Shown: one piece after another, positions 54,601-64,000 of the stretch
Layout: every line of letters begins with the position of its first letter
Position numbering within the stretch: the stretch's first letter is position 1
Origin: Massospora cicadina
Lineage: Eukaryota > Entomophthoromycota > Entomophthoromycetes > Entomophthorales > Entomophthoraceae
DNA: 64,000 nucleotides
Assembly: GCA_022478985.1 (NCBI GenBank)
Contig: JAKSZP010009317.1
Span: forward strand, 121,248-185,247
Direction of reading: 5' to 3'
Made by a program: the position numbers and the translations under genes
The notes under the pieces: model-generated
Databases searched by the model: none
What the model was told of the DNA's origin: nothing
The model's input: only the letters and a program-made list of their open reading frames with translations

Positions 54601-55072
54601 ATAGTTGGGACAATTTAAGTGCAATTGAGGTGATTATGGAATGAATTAAGATATGCAGATAAATTGGGAAGGATTAAAGGATCCATCAATGGGATTAATC
54701 TATTACCATTGATGGTTTTCTCAAAGGGTTTATTTTCAAGTCAACCATCAAAATCTAACAGATATGTTTAATTAAATTCTCTTTATCTGGCTTTTTTATC
54801 AAAGTCCTATCCTAAAAGAATGTCAACAAGCTGGCATTTCAGAATCCTCATCTTACACCTTTGCCTGTCTTAGTAGAAGTTTTCAAATAAATAGGGAAAA
54901 TAAGCCCAAGATTGACCAGAAGAGTCAGATTAATTTAAATAAACCTAGTGAGCTTATGAACGGTCAAAATACTGTAAGACATAGGCAAAATTGTGGATCT
55001 TTCAGCCAAACTTCAACCCAATTAGATGCACAGGATTTAACTTATCAAGCGAATGATCCTTGGAATCTAACA
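51628..55072 (+). mobile_element. Unclassified 3.4-kb noncoding element D, inserted in C1 RT
   Basis: It has TG...CA ends (tgtcataattctgg...aatctaaca) and a 5-bp duplication caagg (51623-51627) and caggg (55073-55077). Removing it restores C1's RT frame (LPQG then MLEPSKSLWASP), so both ends are exact. The first 13 bases equal the LTR start of element F (tgtcataattctg). No coding region was found. A 47-base inverted match to its 5' end (TIR-like) occurs at 54713-54762, 310 bp before the 3' end. It contains at least eight attggga heptamers on the + strand. It may be a very long solo LTR or a non-autonomous LTR element; no internal LTR pair was found. Confidence 0.75.
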
Positions 55073-55077
55073 CAGGG

Positions 55078-55680
55078 GATGCTTGAACCATCAAAGAGTC
55101 TGTGGGCTTCACCAGTTCTGATTGTAAAATAGAAGGATGGTACCAAACAGGTGGTGATAGACTACCAGAAGCTCAACACTATTACTAAGAAGAACTTATA
55201 TCCCTTGCCTCAGATTGATAATGCGTTGGATTAGTTAAAAAGAGATTGCTACTTCTTGGTGATGGAGCTGATATTGGTTTACTAGAAAATCAAGTTGCCC
55301 ATGGTGGAACAGGAAAAATGCGCCATAATCACATCCAAGGGGCTTTTCCAACCAGCTCATATGCCTTAAGGGCTATGTAACGCCCCAGCTACGTTCTAAT
55401 GAGTCATAGACACTATTCTCGGTGATCTGAAGCTGTCATGCATTTTAATATATCTCAATGACATCAATGTTTTCTCTAAAACCTTTTCTAAGCACTTTGA
55501 TCATCTTGAAGAGATATTCCGCTGACTTTCTGAGTGAACATCAAGATTGAGCCTCATAAGTGTTACTTATTCAAATACAAGTTGGAATACCTGGGGTTTG
55601 TGGTAGACTCTAAGAGACTGAAACCAAATCTGGTCTAAAGCGGACGCCATCTAAAAATGACTTCCCAAATAGTAAATGCA
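55078..55680 (+). pseudogene. C1 reverse transcriptase (after D)
   Basis: It continues MLEPSKSLWASPVLIVK, then VVIDYQKLNTITKKNLYPL, PQIDNALD (about 55150-55230), GLCNAPATF (about 55372-55400) and the catalytic box YLND (about 55450-55465), in which one Asp has become Asn. Several in-frame stops and a frameshift follow (about 55520-55640). Confidence 0.8.
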
Positions 55681-55699
55681 ACATACTGGAATTTTTGGG

Positions 55700-56240
55700 A
55701 ATGGTTGGCTACTACTGGCGAGTCATCCCCAACTTCAGGTTTATTGGGGGCCCACTATTTGAGTTGTAAAAAAGGATGTCATGTTTAAATGGACAGAACG
55801 CTGTCAATGCTCCTTTGACACACTTTGGATGGCGCTGATCAGTGCACCTGTGTTACGCTATCTGAACTTTGATAAAGTGTTTATCGTTCAGGTGGATGTG
55901 ACCCTTTCCACTGTAGGGGCGGTCCTATCAAAAAATATGTTGAGGGGGAGGAGCACCAAGTGGCGTACTGAAGTCAAAGCCTGAATTGCCATGAACATAA
56001 TTATACTGTGACCAAGAGGGAGTGCTTAGTGGTAATCTACACGTATAAGCAATTTAGGGTCTACTTGCATGGGGTAAAGTATAAAGTTGTAATGGATCAC
56101 GCGTCATTACGCTGGTTGCGGGGCTTTATGGAACCTGAAGGGCGTCTAGAACGATGGTCCCTCAAACTGCAGGCGTATGACTTTGAGATCCTTCGCCTCC
56201 CAGGAGCAAAACACCAGAACGTTAACTATTTTATCTAGAT
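55700..56240 (+). pseudogene. C1 RNase H
   Basis: ISAPVLRYLNFDKVFIVQVD (about 55838-55897), then MTKRECLVVIYTYKQFRVYL (56008-56070) and MDHASLRWLRGFMEPEGRLE (about 56090-56150) are the RNase H blocks. The frame change between them lies near 55980. Confidence 0.8.
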
Positions 56241-57480
56241 TGTTAATCATTGTCATGATAGTGCATCTCAGCAATGTGATGTACATAAGATGCTCAGCGG
56301 GAAATATGACGATGAACCGCCCCAAATTATAAAATCATTAAATGAGATGTGAGAAAATACCTTCCAGTGGAATGTGGAGCTGTACAACTGTATTAACGAT
56401 TCTACGGTGAACTTCCTGCGGCCCTCAACATGGCCTAGCATTATCATGAGTGCACATAGTGCAGTCAGACATAATGGTGTTTGCAAGCGTTGGATTTTGT
56501 GCCCTCAGTATTTCTTAAAAGCATGAAAGTTGACGTGCTTGAAACCCTTTTCCTGTTGCCACTTGTGCCAAGTGGAAAAGCTGTCTTGCCAGAAGACTTC
56601 ATACCAGTTAATGAAACCCCATTTTGCTTGGCATACTGTTTTCCTTGATGTCATTGGCCCTTTGTTAACGGGAGCTTTTCGGTCTAAGTACATTCTGGTG
56701 GCGATTGCCCACTTGACTAGGCGGGTTGAAGCACAGGCAATATGGGATTTGGGGCAGTCACAGTGGACAAATTCATAATGGAATGTATTATCCAGTGGCA
56801 TGGTTGACCCCAGCTCATTCTCACCAATACTGAACCAACTTCACCTTGCACATCCTTTCCAAGTTAAATGAGCTAATGGGAATCCATAGGGTTCTGAAAA
56901 CCCATAGAACCCTGAGTCCAACGGAATGGTTAAATGGGCCAATGAGACCTTGGTGAATATACTCCAGAAGCTGGTAACGGATAGACCATCTGATTGGAGT
57001 TCCCTCTTGTCCACCGCCATTTTTGCTTATAACATTAGTTACCATTCAGCCATAGGAAAGAGTCCCTTTCAATTACTATACAGATGACACCCTGTTCTTC
57101 CACACTGCTTTATGCTTACGTAGAGGATACCAGAAAAATGGATCCCTTACAGCACTTGACTAACCTAGCAGACACGTTGATCAAGTTTCAAACCAAAGCA
57201 TACTCCTTCAGCTTGGCCAAAAAGATTAAGAATCGAAGCCAATCAGGTACAGCATAGTGGGCTAGCTCAGTTCCAAGAACGAGAGATGATTTTTCTTGAC
57301 GGCCAGCATGGGTCTGGGTTGAAACACAATTTGGACAACATTTGGATAGGTCCATTCAAAATAATTGAGAAAACAGGTATTGACACTACACTATCAAAGA
57401 CCCTGTGAGTGGTCAAATCATTATTTGCGTGCATGTGAAGCTCCTCTGGGCTTAGAAACAATAGGAGACTTATTGTTCAG
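56241..57480 (+). pseudogene. C1 integrase
   Basis: The zinc module is seen in SAHSAVRHNGVCKRWIL (about 56450) and CCHLCQVEKLSCQKTSYQLM (about 56552-56612). The catalytic core starts WHTVFLDVIGPLLTGAF with the first Asp (about 56629-56680) and KYILVAIAHLTRRVEAQAIW. The second Asp block is degraded (ILTNTEPTS near 56815). The C-terminal part near 57090-57240 (PLQHLTNLADTLIKFQTKAY) matches C2. The region ends at a polypurine tract, tcaagggggtaa, just before the 3' LTR. Confidence 0.8.
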
Positions 57481-57492
57481 TCAAGGGGGTAA

Positions 57493-58055
57493 TGTTGAGA
57501 TTCTGATATGACTGGATGATAAGCCCTGAATAGCTATGGCGGATTGAGAGAATCCTCTGACCATGATGACTATTTATGATTATCTGAGCGCCTTGGGATG
57601 AGGCAATATTGGATTAGAAAGGGCTATTATTGGATTGCCTCCAAATAAGGCAATAAAGCAATATTGGCATTTGACAAATATTAATAATATCACCTCAAAC
57701 TAAGGCAATAGAGAATTTAAAAATACCATACTTTGCCAGAACCAATGGGAATATGGTGGAACAAAATAGTCTAAGCCAAGAAAGCAGTTCTGTCAAAAGT
57801 TACTGATCTATAAGCAAGATGGGGCGTTTGAAGAATCAGGTTGTTAAGAATATTGAGAGCGCAAAAGCAGAAGGGATCTTCTATATTAAAATAAATAAAG
57901 TAGTGTGTTTAGAGCTAATTGCTTTGTACTTTTTATTATACCTTTAAATTTGTTTGGAGGACCAACGATCCTCACATTGTCCGCCCGTTGTTTGGTGGGT
58001 TTGACCTGTGTGACCCTTACAGCGCATCCCAGAGGTATCGCCAAAAAATATAAAA
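57493..58055 (+). repeat. C1 3' LTR (563 bp)
   Basis: It begins tgttgagattctgatatgac and ends gccaaaaaatataaaa, followed by the gcagg target duplication. It pairs with 41513-42074. Confidence 0.85.
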
Positions 58056-58060
58056 GCAGG

Positions 58061-59262
58061 TTTCACGCCTGCGCATCAAGTCATTCACTTGAGTGCCTGC
58101 TCTCATCACTTTTACTGAACATCAACTTGCTCAATACATCAAGGCAATGGACACTGTTAGCCTCATCAACGAATAAAACCCACAATTATACCTCCATATG
58201 CCTCATGTCACTGATGTTCTTAAACCCATGTTGTCCGCAATGGTGTAATAGCTAAAGTGGGTGCTAGACAAAGTTTCTCCAAAGCTTCTTCACCTTCTGA
58301 TATGACTTCCTAGGCTGTTAGCTGATGTGCCATATTGGGATTTTTTATTTACAATAATCCCTTTTTTGGCACATTTGCAAATAAAAATTCATGGCAGCTC
58401 CCCCTTTTGGCTTGAGCACCACTAGTGATAAAAAAAGAACAGCAGGTTCCACCCTTGACTTTGACTGATCAATATAAGAATGGAACGGTTTTAGAAGCAG
58501 TGCAACTTAAGTTCTCTTCCTTCCAAACCTTCCATGGGTTTTTGCACCCAGTCAGTAAGGATGTTTCTATATGGTTTATCTATATGATTTTGGTCAGGTC
58601 TATACTCTACTATGGCTTGACGTTGTCAGAACATCATTTTTCCAAATATACATAAAACACTAATCGTTGGACACACTGACATGGAAGGCTTCACTTGCTG
58701 CCTCAAATCCTATGATTGTTTTTCTTCTGTATGAATTTTCTGGTCCAACCAAAATGGGGTCATTTATTTGGACCTCATATGTTTCTGTGAGGATTCCAGA
58801 TGATGAGCAACCCATAATCCCACCTCCTGAATTGAGCCTCAACAGATTGACTTTTTAAACCAGAGTAATCGGAACCTTACCCTGAAGGTGCCAAAGCTAG
58901 AATTGATCACAAAGCATCACACATTTGAGAATCGATGAAAACATCTTCAGGAATCACATTAATTCTTCCTGAATCATGAGAGGCGCTGCACCCACCGCTA
59001 TGGTCATGAGGATGATGCAGTACAATGAGGGCGCCAACCAGGTAGTCAATCTGGAAGACAGTTAAAGATCATGATTTTATGAAACCATAAAGTTCCCTGA
59101 GGCACCATGTCCCCATATGCCCCATTAATATCGATATTTTTAAATCAATAAAGTAGTATATATTCACTCCATCTTTTCGTTTTTGACCTCTTCACTAATT
59201 TTCAGCTTTGAGCCATTTTTGGACTTCAATGATAGTCAAGAGAGCTGTTATGACAAGAGAAG
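58061..59262. other. Sequence downstream of C1, probably including the 5' LTR of E
   Basis: No coding region was recognised. Because a primer-binding site lies at 59263, the bases directly before it should be an LTR 3' end; tgaca at 59251-59255 is the nearest CA end. I could not find its start or a matching partner. Confidence 0.4.
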
Positions 59263-59280
59263 TGGTGCTCACTACAGGGG
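59263..59280 (+). promoter_or_regulatory. Element E tRNA primer-binding site
   Basis: tggtgctcactacagggg is identical to the C2 site and one base different from C1. It marks the start of the body of another LTR element whose gag and protease follow. Confidence 0.6.
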
Positions 59281-59959
59281 TCTCCGAGATGTGTAAAGTG
59301 AAAAGTCTATCACAAAAAATGGAAAATACTAGCAGTCACAAAGATCAACATGCTGATTAGTTGGGAAGCATCACTCAATGATTAGTACCTTGTAGTATGA
59401 AGTACTACCCATGCACCTTGAAAGTTTATAATTTTAAGCCATGTTTTGTTCTTACTTCAGTTGACAGAAATCAGTATCAAATTCAGTATGAGTACCTTAA
59501 CGAAATTGTTCAACAGTTAGTAATTGGCATTTACTCCATAAGAGTGCCGTCTCCAGCCGCTCCTGTTCCTCTTCAGTGCCCACTACTATGTGGGATCTTT
59601 ATACCTTAGCCCAGCTACCAGTAGGAGAACTGACCTTGGGAACTGAGCGTTACCTTCAAAATTTTGTTACCCTGTTATACATCACCTCCCGCGGTTATTC
59701 AAGTTGCACCATAATGAAGTCTCCTGACAACTGGCGCACGTCCAAACTTTATACTCCTATGTTGTCAATTTCTATAACGCGGCCTCCTCCTTTGTCCATG
59801 ACAACTGAGAGGTCAATATCAATAACTGACGGTTAATCAATGAAGCCTGAAGCCAAATCACAGTGTTGAGTAGCGGGATTTCCAGCTACCCCAAAGACCA
59901 CCTGCTTTAGAAAATCCAACTCTTAGAGGATGCTTGGGACCAGCACCTCCACCAAGTTA

Positions 59960-61270
59960 AAGATCTAGTATGGACCTACAGCAACACTTTCAGGGGCTGG
60001 CCTCTCATGACTACTTTCTGGGAGTAATGACTTGAAAGGACTAGATGGCCCAAAGGTCTTGAAGGACGTGATGGACATGAAGGGCCTGAAGGTCCTCATG
60101 GGCCATGAGGGCCCTCTGGCCCTGAGGAACCTACTAACAGAGACCATGATGACCATTGGCGAAAGGATGATTTGGCAGCCCTTGCCGCCTTATGCAATCA
60201 AATTCAGAATGTAGCCCAAGGGTGTAAACTCTGAGTAGATGGAGTCTTCCTCGATTCTAGGGTCTCCATTGTGGCATTTTTGGAAAAATGGATATCCTTA
60301 GCGGTCTCACTAAGCTTACCAATGGACGCATTTTTCATCTCAAATAAACCTGTTGAGAGTTCAAGACACGTTTGATCGCCTATAAGAATCAGCTTCTTCT
60401 TCAGGGCTCTGATATTTAAGCCCTAGAGCAGGTTGCTCATAAGGCTTCCATTTCCTCCCTCATATGAAACTAGGATGATATCCAAGAGGATCTTGAGGGC
60501 CTAATATGACAGTTGGACCAGCAAGTCCCTTGCAACTATACGGTGACCAATATCTCTAAGCCTACACCAATGCCCGGCGTTAACACCATCTACACTCCTC
60601 TTGTAACTAAATTTAGGCCTAGTTTTAAAGATAAGTCCACCCCTAGCCAGGAAAGCATCGCCTCTTTCCTATATGCCTATGAGAGTCCCATGGAAGAGGC
60701 TGATGACTGGCAAAAAATGAAGCATATCCACTCTTTCCTTAGTAGCACTGCTCGGGAGATCATGACTCCCCACCTGAAAGAATGCAAAACCTGTTAACAG
60801 GTCCTTACGGCCTTAATCCAAGAATTTTGCAGCAATCAAACCCTGGACAATCAAAAACAAGCATTTATGGGTATCTGACTTAATAAAAAGGGGAGAGCCA
60901 CATGGGGTTAATCAGCCATTTCTACGCCCAAGTGCAACCCTTGATTACCACCAATTGTATTACTTTGGACAACGCCAAAACTGCTGTCATCTATACGTTG
61001 GGATCCTATCATGAGTTCCAAAAGCATATTATTAGTCAAAAGAATGGTTTCACATGCATTCAAGGAAATAAGGAAGCAATTAACAAGATCCCTGCAATGA
61101 CCCTTCATTTCCAAGGCTACCTCTTCGGGTTTCTCCAACTATCCTCAGATCTATGTGGTCAAAAATCAGAAGAATCTGCGACCCTGATGAACCTACTGAA
61201 ATGGATTCTGACACATCACTAAGACATTCTGGAAACGACTTGCTGAGGAGGTGGGAAAAGAGCCTTTAGC
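59960..61270 (+). pseudogene. Element E gag, with a collagen-like tract
   Basis: One frame at about 60046-60130 reads a Gly-X-Y series (GLEGRDGHEGPEGPHGP, a stop, GPSGPEEP), followed by DLAALAALCNQIQNVAQGCK. A capsid-like region is at 60513-60797 (SIASFLYAYESPMEEADDWQ, then MKHIHSFLSSTAREIMTPHL) and continues in broken frames to about 61220. No zinc knuckle was found. Several stops and shifts show it is inactive. Proline- and glycine-rich spacers occur in some Ty3 gag proteins, so this need not be a collagen gene. Confidence 0.6.
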
Positions 61271-61770
61271 ATGAAAGATGAGGCACTCCATGCTGGAATC
61301 CCTACCACACCTCAAGGATCCATGACCTCGAACAAACCTGGAGCTATTGTACCCAAAGAAAAAGCATTATTACTCGCTGATAATAAAGAAATTGATACTG
61401 CTTACTATAATTCCAATGACTCTCCCATGTTTCTCAAACTACCTCCACATTTAGGAAGTCTGGTTACCCTTGTCTCAGTTCAGGTTCATAGGATTCCAGT
61501 TTTCCCCATAGTCAACAGTGGTTCCCCCATAAATGTTATATTTTCCAAGTTGATGAATTGTATCAAGATTGAACTGAACTTAAAACATTATATGGAGTAT
61601 GGCATGACTGGGCTGCAATGTACCTGATCTATAGGGGCATATTTTTCCTACCTATCTGATTTGGGAAGCTCTCTATGAATGCCCTCACCATTGCGCAGGA
61701 TAACCTGAGCTATGAACTACTTCTTGGAACTCATTTTCTCCAAGACTACTCAGCCAGTGGTAAATTATGA
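61271..61770 (+). pseudogene. Element E retropepsin-like region
   Basis: The frame 61271-61627 contains VFPIVNSGSPINVIFSKLMN, matching the protease active-site block but with Asn in place of the catalytic Asp (N-S-G for D-S-G). After a shift, LSYELLLGTHFLQDYSASG (about 61705-61765) matches the C-terminal half of the fold. The rest of E's pol is lost or lies beyond F. Confidence 0.65.
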
Positions 61771-62101
61771 CAACGGATTTTTATCTCTATTGGGACATTG
61801 AGTTCCCCTAATCTATAAAACTTTTTGTGACTCTAAGATGGATGTTAAGTCCTGAGCTTTCCTATTAGTGAGTGAGGACTGAATGACTGACTCAGATGTC
61901 ATGTAAGAGGCTCTTGGGTCTGACTGCCTTCACATAAATTTGATGGAAAAAGGTCATGCCAATCTACTTACCTATGGCGACCACCATACCCCCAAAGTCC
62001 CAAATCGTTTCCAATACCTGAGTCCATGTTAACATACCCTAATACCTGCTGGAAATCTGAGACCTAGATAAGCCATCCGCCAAGTAGGTTCTAACTGTAC
62101 C

Positions 62102-62627
62102 TGTTAAATTTTGGTGATTATGTATATATCTGCCAAAGGGTTTTTTACACAGGGTTATGACCATTGAACAATTGGAACGGATGAAATAACAATTGTCAGT
62201 TCTTAGATACACTTGTAAACAATTAATATAATAAAGCGGGAGCAAATTAGCCCCAAAACACTTCTTTATTTTAATATAATAAACTTATAAGATCTTCTTC
62301 TAGTCCGCTCCTTCTTTCTTCCTTCTTTCCTTTTCTCTACTCCCAAAAAACCTCCTTCTCTTGATCATCTTGTCTCGCCTATATTGTAGTGACTTAAGAT
62401 GCTACCACTTCTATGGCTTAGTAGTTTAATTCTCCATATATCATTGGTTCCATCAATTCTTTATTTGTTAATTTCCCAATCACCTGATCCGAGATGAAAC
62501 CAACAACCCAATATTGCCTCATTTTGAGGCACTCAAATTACATTACTCATATCAAATATCAGCATATTCCATCCATTCTGCCATAGCAACCTAGGGTTTA
62601 TTGTCCAGTCAAATCAGAATTATGACA
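62102..62627 (-). repeat. Element F 3' LTR (526 bp)
   Basis: + strand ends are tgttaaattttggtg and gaattatgaca. It shares blocks with the C1 and C2 LTRs (aacccaatattgcctcattt..gaggcactcaa, gtttattgtccagtcaaatcag) but is clearly diverged from them. aataaa signals lie near 62265. Confidence 0.8.
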
Positions 62628-62699
62628 TTACCCCCTCATTGACTGTACAATAAGGCTCCTATTGCTTATACGCCCGGAGGAACTTCACATGCACTTGGT

Positions 62700-64000
62700 T
62701 GATGATCCAACTGCTAGCGGGGTTCTTGATAGTATATGCATCTATACCTGTCTTCTCAATGACTTCAATTGGCCTGATCCAGATACTGGACAGCTTGTCT
62801 TTCTGGCTGAACCCATGTTGATCATGGAATAGGGCCATGTCTCCATCTTTGAACTGTTCTAAGCCACTCCGCCATACCTGATCGGCAGCCTAGCTTTTGA
62901 TTCTCCTGGCTTACTGAACTAGTATGCTTCAGTTTATAATTTAATCAGCGTACTCATTAAGGTGGTCAATTAGCATTGTGGATCCATTCTGCCAGTGTCC
63001 TCCACACAGGCATATAGAAGTGCGGGCAGAGCGGGGCGTCATCTTTAAAGCAATTGGAATAGGCTTTTCCCTGTGGCAGAATGGTAGCTAATGTTTTAGG
63101 TGAACACTGTGGTAGAAAGGAGGGTACTCCAATTGGAGGATTATCTGTAACCAACTTCCATAGTGTGTTCACCAGAGTTCCGTTAACCCGTTCAACCATT
63201 CTGTTGGACTCAGGATAATATGGGGTTGTTAGAACCCCATGGATGGCCATCAATTCGTTGAGCTTAGGTAAAATGTGAGAGGTGAAGTTGGTTCCATTGT
63301 CAGTAAGGATAAACTATGGGCAACTGTGATGCTGAATAAAGCATTCCATTACAAATTTAGCCATTATATCGCCCCCAGATCCTGTATGGCCTGCGCCTCA
63401 ACACACCTGGTCAAGTGGTCAATTGCCACCAGGATATACTTAGGCCGGTTAGCACCAGTTGGCAGAGGTCCCATGACATCAATAGAGACTGTATGCCAAG
63501 CAAAGTGAGGTTTCACTAACTGGTATGAAGTCTTCTGGCAGAACGGCTTCTCCACCTGGCATTGATGACAGCAGGACAGGGTCTCAAGAACATCAACTTG
63601 CATGCTTTCCCAATAATACTGCAGCCTCAATAGTTCAAGAGTCTTCTGGACTCCACCATGACTAACTGCTCAATGTGCGCTCTTGATAATATTTGATCTG
63701 GTCAAAGGTCTGGGGATATTCATGATAGTGACCCCTATATGATTATACAATTCCCCGTTTTTCTGGAATGTATTAGTCCTGAGTCCATCAAGCAACTTGA
63801 TAACTAGAGGAGATTCATCATCATATTTTCCGCTAAGCATTTTATCAAACATTATGTCACTTAAATCCGCCATAACTGCAATTGTTGGCAACCTTGATAA
63901 ACAATCGGCATTTTAGTATTTTGCTCCTAATCAATGAAGAATTTCAAAGTCATAAGCTTGCAGCTTAAGAGCCCATCAGGCTAGCCGCCCCTCTGGCTCT
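62700..64000 (-). pseudogene. Element F integrase and end of RNase H
   Basis: On the - strand, pieces from 63990 give the RNase H tail (KLQAYDFEILH), then MPTIAVMADLSDIMFDKMLS, LLRLQYYWESMQVDVLETLS, the zinc ligands CCHQCQVEKPFCQ (about 63580-63540), and WHTVSIDVMGPLPTGANRPK with an intact first Asp (about 63505-63445). GVLTTPYYPESNRMVERVNG carries the catalytic Glu (about 63240-63180). It is better preserved than C1 and C2: 88, 73 and 95 codons are open in a row with few breaks. Confidence 0.85.

Larger units (their letters stand above)
41513..58055 (+). mobile_element. Ty3-type retrotransposon C1, interrupted by C2 and D
   Basis: The LTRs are 41513-42074 and 57493-58055, with a perfect gcagg duplication at 41508-41512 and 58056-58060. 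Removing C2 and D (each with its 5-bp duplication) leaves about 6.57 kb. Order: gag with zinc knuckle (to 43732, continuing at 50261), protease, RT (split by D), RNase H, integrase. The two LTRs differ at many positions, mostly transitions, and the genes contain many stops, so it is old. Unlike A and B it uses a tRNA-type primer site, and no chromodomain was seen. Confidence 0.9.
62102..64000 (-). mobile_element. Ty3-type retrotransposon F, C lineage (runs off the right edge)
   Basis: A 3' LTR (62102-62627) is followed, on the - strand going left from the window edge, by the end of RNase H and by integrase. The LTR ends resemble those of C1 and C2 (tgtcataattctgatttgac start, aatttaaca end on the - strand). 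A polypurine tract, gagggggtaa on the - strand, abuts the LTR. The left flank is gtacc (62097-62101); the matching right flank is outside the window. Confidence 0.85.

Noticed and set aside
51628..54762. Terminal-inverted-repeat DNA transposon ending at 54762
   Set aside because: The 47-base inverted match is real, but the flanks at 51628 and 54763 share no target duplication. The duplication that restores C1's frame lies at 55073, so the outer boundary is preferred.
60032..60214. Collagen gene
   Set aside because: Only about eight triplets, broken by a stop, and set between a primer-binding site and a capsid-like region, so it is read as part of a retrotransposon gag.
1..64000. rRNA genes, operons or bacterial features
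   Set aside because: No rRNA-like sequence, no ribosome-binding-site-led gene clusters, and the only host-type gene has introns.

Overview
The window is eukaryotic DNA made almost entirely of retrotransposons nested in one another. Only one host-type gene can be recognised: a thymidylate kinase at 29445-30279 with three short introns (56, 39 and 116 nt). Chromodomain (Tf1/sushi-like) Ty3 elements, short introns and dense nesting suggest a large, repeat-rich fungal genome. I cannot name the organism, and this placement is inference.

Layout. 1-2460 is a decayed ORF1-only LINE relative carrying a solo LTR. 2466-23975 is one Ty3-type element (A1, + strand). Two related elements on the - strand, B1 (6720-13913) and B2 (14345-23122), were inserted into it, and B2 carries a further solo LTR. 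23976-26145 holds a 123-bp tandem repeat and unassigned sequence. 26167-28057 is a nearly complete ORF1-only LINE relative. 28080-29440 is AT-rich DNA with a tandem repeat, a 100-bp-arm inverted repeat and a pogo-like miniature element. Then come the kinase gene, a SINE (30817-31097), about 3 kb with nothing recognisable, and a second A-type LTR (34242-35247) that has itself received a SINE. 35439-40719 is a full-length LINE with two ORFs. 41513-58055 is a second Ty3 lineage (C1, + strand) containing element C2 (43733-50255, - strand) and a puzzling 3.4-kb noncoding element D (51628-55072). A third gag/protease region (E, about 59263-62101) is cut by element F (62102 to the window end, - strand).

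How the parts relate. Most boundaries rest on target-site duplications (TSDs) that I could read directly, and several interrupted proteins resume on the far side of an insertion. The LINE, the ORF1-only element and the tRNA-like SINE end in the same 3' tail (core ggtcagc, then cctcgaataaa). This suggests that one reverse transcriptase serves a three-tier family: the autonomous LINE, an ORF1-only (HAL1-like) derivative and a SINE. The A and B Ty3 elements seem to self-prime as Tf1 does: the sequence just after the 5' LTR is complementary to a segment inside the same element's LTR, and the pairing covaries between elements. The C lineage instead has a conventional tRNA-type primer site. Nearly all coding regions carry stops and frameshifts; the LINE reverse transcriptase ORF is the best preserved.
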